16,426 nt of DNA. Source: JAAYAY01 sp964429355 (lineage in GTDB: Bacteria; Planctomycetota; Planctomycetia; Pirellulales; Thermoguttaceae). Each line of letters opens with the position of its first letter. Positions within the stretch are counted from its first letter, which is position 1. The notes beneath the pieces were generated by a model. It did no database searches and was not told the DNA's origin. It saw only the letters and a list, made by a program, of their open reading frames with translations. The stretch covers positions 1 through 16,426 of the forward strand of contig CAYSCH010000211.1 of NCBI GenBank assembly GCA_964429355.1, in the 5' to 3' direction. The position numbers were made by a program, and so were the translations under genes. This document shows, piece after piece, positions 14,540 through 16,426 of the stretch.

Positions 14540-15484
14540 TCAGGGTGCGAACAGCTCCCACCAGATCAGCATCGCTTCGCCGGCCGTGTTGGCGGAAGCC
14601 GGATCCGCGATGAGACGGGCGATATCCGGCTGGGCATGAAGGTCCATTCCGTCGAGGAAGAGCTGCAGTTCCTTCATGGAAGGCTTGTCGCCTTTCTGGC
14701 TCTTTGCCAGCAGTTCCTTGTATACTTTCCGATAGGCCGCGCGATGGTCGAGCAGGTATCGTTTGAGGAGCATGGCGGCCTTCTCAGGGTCTTTCTCCGC
14801 TTTGACCAGCGCAAGGAGTTGCGGCCGGATCGATGAGAGTTCGCCGGTCCCCTCGACGCCCTGCAGAGGGCCTTCGTCGGCAGGCGCGCCTGCTCCCGGC
14901 GATCGGTATTTTGCGCCGTGAACAATGTCGAACGGCCCATCAGATCCCGACTTGAAGAGCACCGGCACCGAGACGTAGTTCCCGCCTTGGGGATGATCGA
15001 CCATGAAGTGCAGATGGGGTGTCGCTGAGAAACCGGTGGTCCCCGACAGCGCGATCCACTGGCCTTCCTCGACTCGCTGCCCAACGCTCACTTTCGCCCC
15101 GTTGTGGGCGAGATGGTAATAGAGGGCGCGGCTGCCGTCGTCGTGCCGGATACGAATGTAGTTGCCTTTCGATCTCATGTCCTCGGTCAGGCCCGATTTG
15201 GAGAACGAATCGACAACTTCGACGACGACCCCTGCGCGGGCGGCGTGGATGGGCGTTTCTTCCGGCATCGCCCAATCGATGGCGTAGTCGTTCTCATGGG
15301 TGGGAAATTCGAGATAACCCTGTCCCACCTGGAACGTTTCTCCCGGCGCGTACGGCAACGAGTAGAGCGGCCCGACCGGCTCGACGTTCGGCGGTCGCAT
15401 GCCGTTCTGTGCTGCCAGCGGGGTCGAGCAGAATCCCAACGGGATACCGGCGAGGACCGCCAAGGTCATGTTCCGCAGATTCAT
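14540..15484 (-). CDS. Secreted M23 (LytM-like) zinc peptidase
   Basis: The 314-residue protein starts at ATG 15484, with GGAGG 9 nt upstream. An upstream in-frame start near 15754 has no ribosome site and would bury the signal peptide. The signal peptide is about 1-25 (MNLRNMTLAVLAGIPLGF, ending LAA|QNG). The peptidase domain (about 58-180) shows THENDYAIDWAMPEETPIHAARAGVV-type sequence in the region 62-87 (His63, Asp70), YYHLAHNGAKVSVGQRVEEGQ (His124) and ATPHLHFMVDH (His157, His159), the metal-binding and catalytic residues of M23 endopeptidases. Residues 200-314 are a mainly helical C-terminal extension of unknown role. M23 enzymes usually cut peptide bridges of peptidoglycan or other glycine-rich peptides in the envelope. 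Confidence 0.87.
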   Translation of the reverse strand: MNLRNMTLAVLAGIPLGFCSTPLAAQNGMRPPNVEPVGPLYSLPYAPGETFQVGQGYLEFPTHENDYAIDWAMPEETPIHAARAGVVVEVVDSFSKSGLTEDMRSKGNYIRIRHDDGSRALYYHLAHNGAKVSVGQRVEEGQWIALSGTTGFSATPHLHFMVDHPQGGNYVSVPVLFKSGSDGPFDIVHGAKYRSPGAGAPADEGPLQGVEGTGELSSIRPQLLALVKAEKDPEKAAMLLKRYLLDHRAAYRKVYKELLAKSQKGDKPSMKELQLFLDGMDLHAQPDIARLIADPASANTAGEAMLIWWELFAP

Positions 15485-15610
15485 GGCATGGAACCTCCGA
15501 GGGAACCAAGAGACGACTGGCGGACTGCAGAGACCGCTCACCTCAAGTCTAGGCCATGCAATGGGCGCGCAGCGGTTCTGCGGCCGGCGACCTGCCGGAG
15601 CTGCGGGAAG

Positions 15611-15707
15611 GATTTCGATTCCGACAGCGATTTCGCTTTTGGGGAAGAAGCCGGCCGCCGCGCGACGGAACGCGAAGGCCGGGGTGATAGCGACTGCGAT
15701 CGAAATC
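15611..15707. repeat. Structured intergenic inverted-repeat element
   Basis: Outer arms GATTTCGAT (15611-15619) and ATCGAAATC (15699-15707) are perfect complements. An inner pair, CCGGCC (15651-15656) and GGCCGG (15677-15682), nests inside them. The flanking sequence is a loose run of CGAT/GCGA-type hexamers (for example GCGACTGCGATCGAAATCGG) that would translate as D-rich or I/P/A-rich strings. Similar low-complexity strings occur as dispersed repeats in Pirellulales genomes, which I recall but cannot check here. The element fills most of the gap 15485-15789 between the M23 peptidase and the XRE gene; nothing else is seen in that gap. Confidence 0.4.
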
Positions 15708-15789
15708 GGGATCGACGCTGGAGGGCAGTGGGAGGCGAGAAGACTGGACGGCAAGCAGGGGGAGCCAGTCCGTCGAGTCCGCTGCTGGC

Positions 15790-15987
15790 TTACTGTTCGG
15801 TGAGCAGTTCGAGCCGCTTCATCGCCTCTCTCTTGCCGATCCCACGAACAGCGACCAAGGCAGCAAGTTGCCCTTGCCGTGGGCGGGTCTTGCCTTTTTC
15901 CCAGTTGTAGATCGTCAGATGCGATACGCCAACCAGCCTGGCATAGTCGGCAGCCGACAGCCCCAAACGCTTTCTTTGCGCCGCCAC
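15790..15987 (-). CDS. XRE-family helix-turn-helix protein, C-terminal domain only
   Basis: The frame encodes a complete Cro/XRE helix-turn-helix: QRKRLGLSAADYARLVGVSHLTIYNWEKGKTRP in the first 37 residues, then RQGQLAALVAVRGIGKREAMKRLELL. It reads 65 residues from GTG 15987. The related planctomycete regulators I know of carry an N-terminal Lys/Arg-rich coiled coil and a bridge of about 100 residues before this domain. Here that part lies in the same frame upstream but is separated by a TAA at 16021-16023. The sequence ESARFSARSVAAQRK just before the GTG still looks like that bridge. So this is either a short DNA-binding protein from an internal start or the end of a pseudogene. No clear ribosome site precedes the GTG. 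Confidence 0.6.
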   Translation of the reverse strand: MAAQRKRLGLSAADYARLVGVSHLTIYNWEKGKTRPRQGQLAALVAVRGIGKREAMKRLELLTEQ

Positions 15988-16020
15988 CGACCGTGCCGAG
16001 AAGCGAGCACTCTCGACGGT

Positions 16021-16113
16021 TTATTCGTCGGCTTGCGGCTCCACAATTCGTTGGCGTTCCTGAGTTTCCAGAAAGGCAATCTTCTTCTGCTGCTGAACCT
16101 GGCGTTTCAGGCT
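16021..16113 (-). pseudogene. Disconnected N-terminal part of the XRE regulator, ended by an in-frame TAA
   Basis: In the same frame as the helix-turn-helix gene, the minus strand reads SLKRQVQQQKKIAFLETQE, then RQRIVEPQADE, then TAA (16023-16021). LKRQV..L....AFLE.Q is the coiled-coil segment that precedes the DNA-binding domain in this regulator type. Upstream of 16113 the frame has no start codon with a ribosome site and runs toward the end of the next gene (stop at 16140), so the first third of the regulator is also missing. TAA cannot be selenocysteine, so this is a true break. Confidence 0.5.
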
Positions 16114-16139
16114 GGGTAAAGAACCGGGCCGCTCCAGGC

Positions 16140-16426
16140 TCAGTCTACGGTGAGCTCGAAGAACGGAGTTGGGCCGTGCTTCAGACTCGCGGTGTCGAGA
16201 TGGATCTTGAGCCGACCATCTTCGCAGGCAAGCGGCAAACGTTCCCGACGCTCTCCATTGAGGCCAAGTGCATAAAGGGCCATGTTTTCTTCGTGGGCGT
16301 TCTGTAACGTCACGTCCAGACGCCCGACCTTCATCAACACCGGCAACCTGCCGCCGTCGAACATCGTCGTGCGATCGGGCGTCACCACCATGCCGGTGTT
16401 GGCGGTCTCGGTCGTATAGAGCAGGA
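16140..16426 (-). CDS. C-terminal end of an unrecognised protein running off the right edge
   Basis: The frame enters at the right edge and ends in TGA 16142-16140, giving 94 visible codons. An internal ATG at 16391 is not a credible start, because LLYTTETANTG upstream continues the same beta-strand pattern. The segment has alternating short strands, including PDRTTMFDGGRLPVLMKVGR, LDVTLQNAHEENMALYALGL, GRLKIHLDTASL and PTPFFELTVD. This resembles the final beta-sandwich of secreted glycoside-hydrolase-like or other large planctomycete proteins. I do not recognise the family. Confidence 0.7.
   Translation of the reverse strand, partial: LLYTTETANTGMVVTPDRTTMFDGGRLPVLMKVGRLDVTLQNAHEENMALYALGLNGERRERLPLACEDGRLKIHLDTASLKHGPTPFFELTVD

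Noticed and set aside
14376..14639. Plus-strand continuation past the SnoaL-like stop TGA
   Set aside because: The SnoaL-like domain is complete at the TGA and the following frame overlaps the M23 gene in antisense.

Overview
The window looks like a chromosomal segment of a Planctomycetota bacterium, most likely of the Pirellulales group. The DNA is GC-rich, genes are short-spaced and mostly on the minus strand. Many products are secreted proteins of kinds common there: a beta-helix protein, an SGNH esterase fused to a transglutaminase-like domain, a concanavalin-like domain protein and an M23 peptidase. This placement is inference from gene content; there is no rRNA or other marker in the window.

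Left part (1-6200), all on the minus strand: selA (6093-4687) and selB (4581-2647) encode selenocysteine synthesis and insertion. Just downstream lies a secreted protein gene whose obvious ORF stops at a TGA (887-889). The same frame stays open for 56 more codons to a TAA (716-718). A perfect 8-bp hairpin with a UGG loop sits 21 nt after the TGA, and a long hairpin terminator begins 8 nt after the TAA. I read this as a selenoprotein gene (Sec529, 585 residues) with a UGFTC motif, located beside its own translation factors. A conventional gene caller would cut it at the TGA. This is the main discovery of the window. A partial concanavalin-like secreted protein lies further downstream, at the left edge.

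Middle part (6300-12560): a SAM-dependent methyltransferase runs divergently from selA and converges on a secreted or anchored penicillin-V-acylase-like Ntn hydrolase. Next comes a two-gene, translationally coupled operon: a secreted beta-helix protein followed by a 932-residue transglutaminase-like/SGNH-hydrolase protein. It probably serves extracellular polymer or glycan processing.

Right part (12560-16426) is looser and shows decay. A gap of about 900 bp holds an AT-rich dyad and no convincing gene. It is followed by a C-terminal remnant of a Fic-family protein, a small secreted SnoaL/DUF4440-like protein, a secreted M23 peptidase, a structured inverted-repeat element, an XRE-type helix-turn-helix protein whose N-terminal part is cut off by an in-frame TAA, and the C-terminal end of a gene that runs off the right edge. 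No tRNA-Sec (selC), selD, CRISPR array, rRNA or intact insertion sequence was seen.
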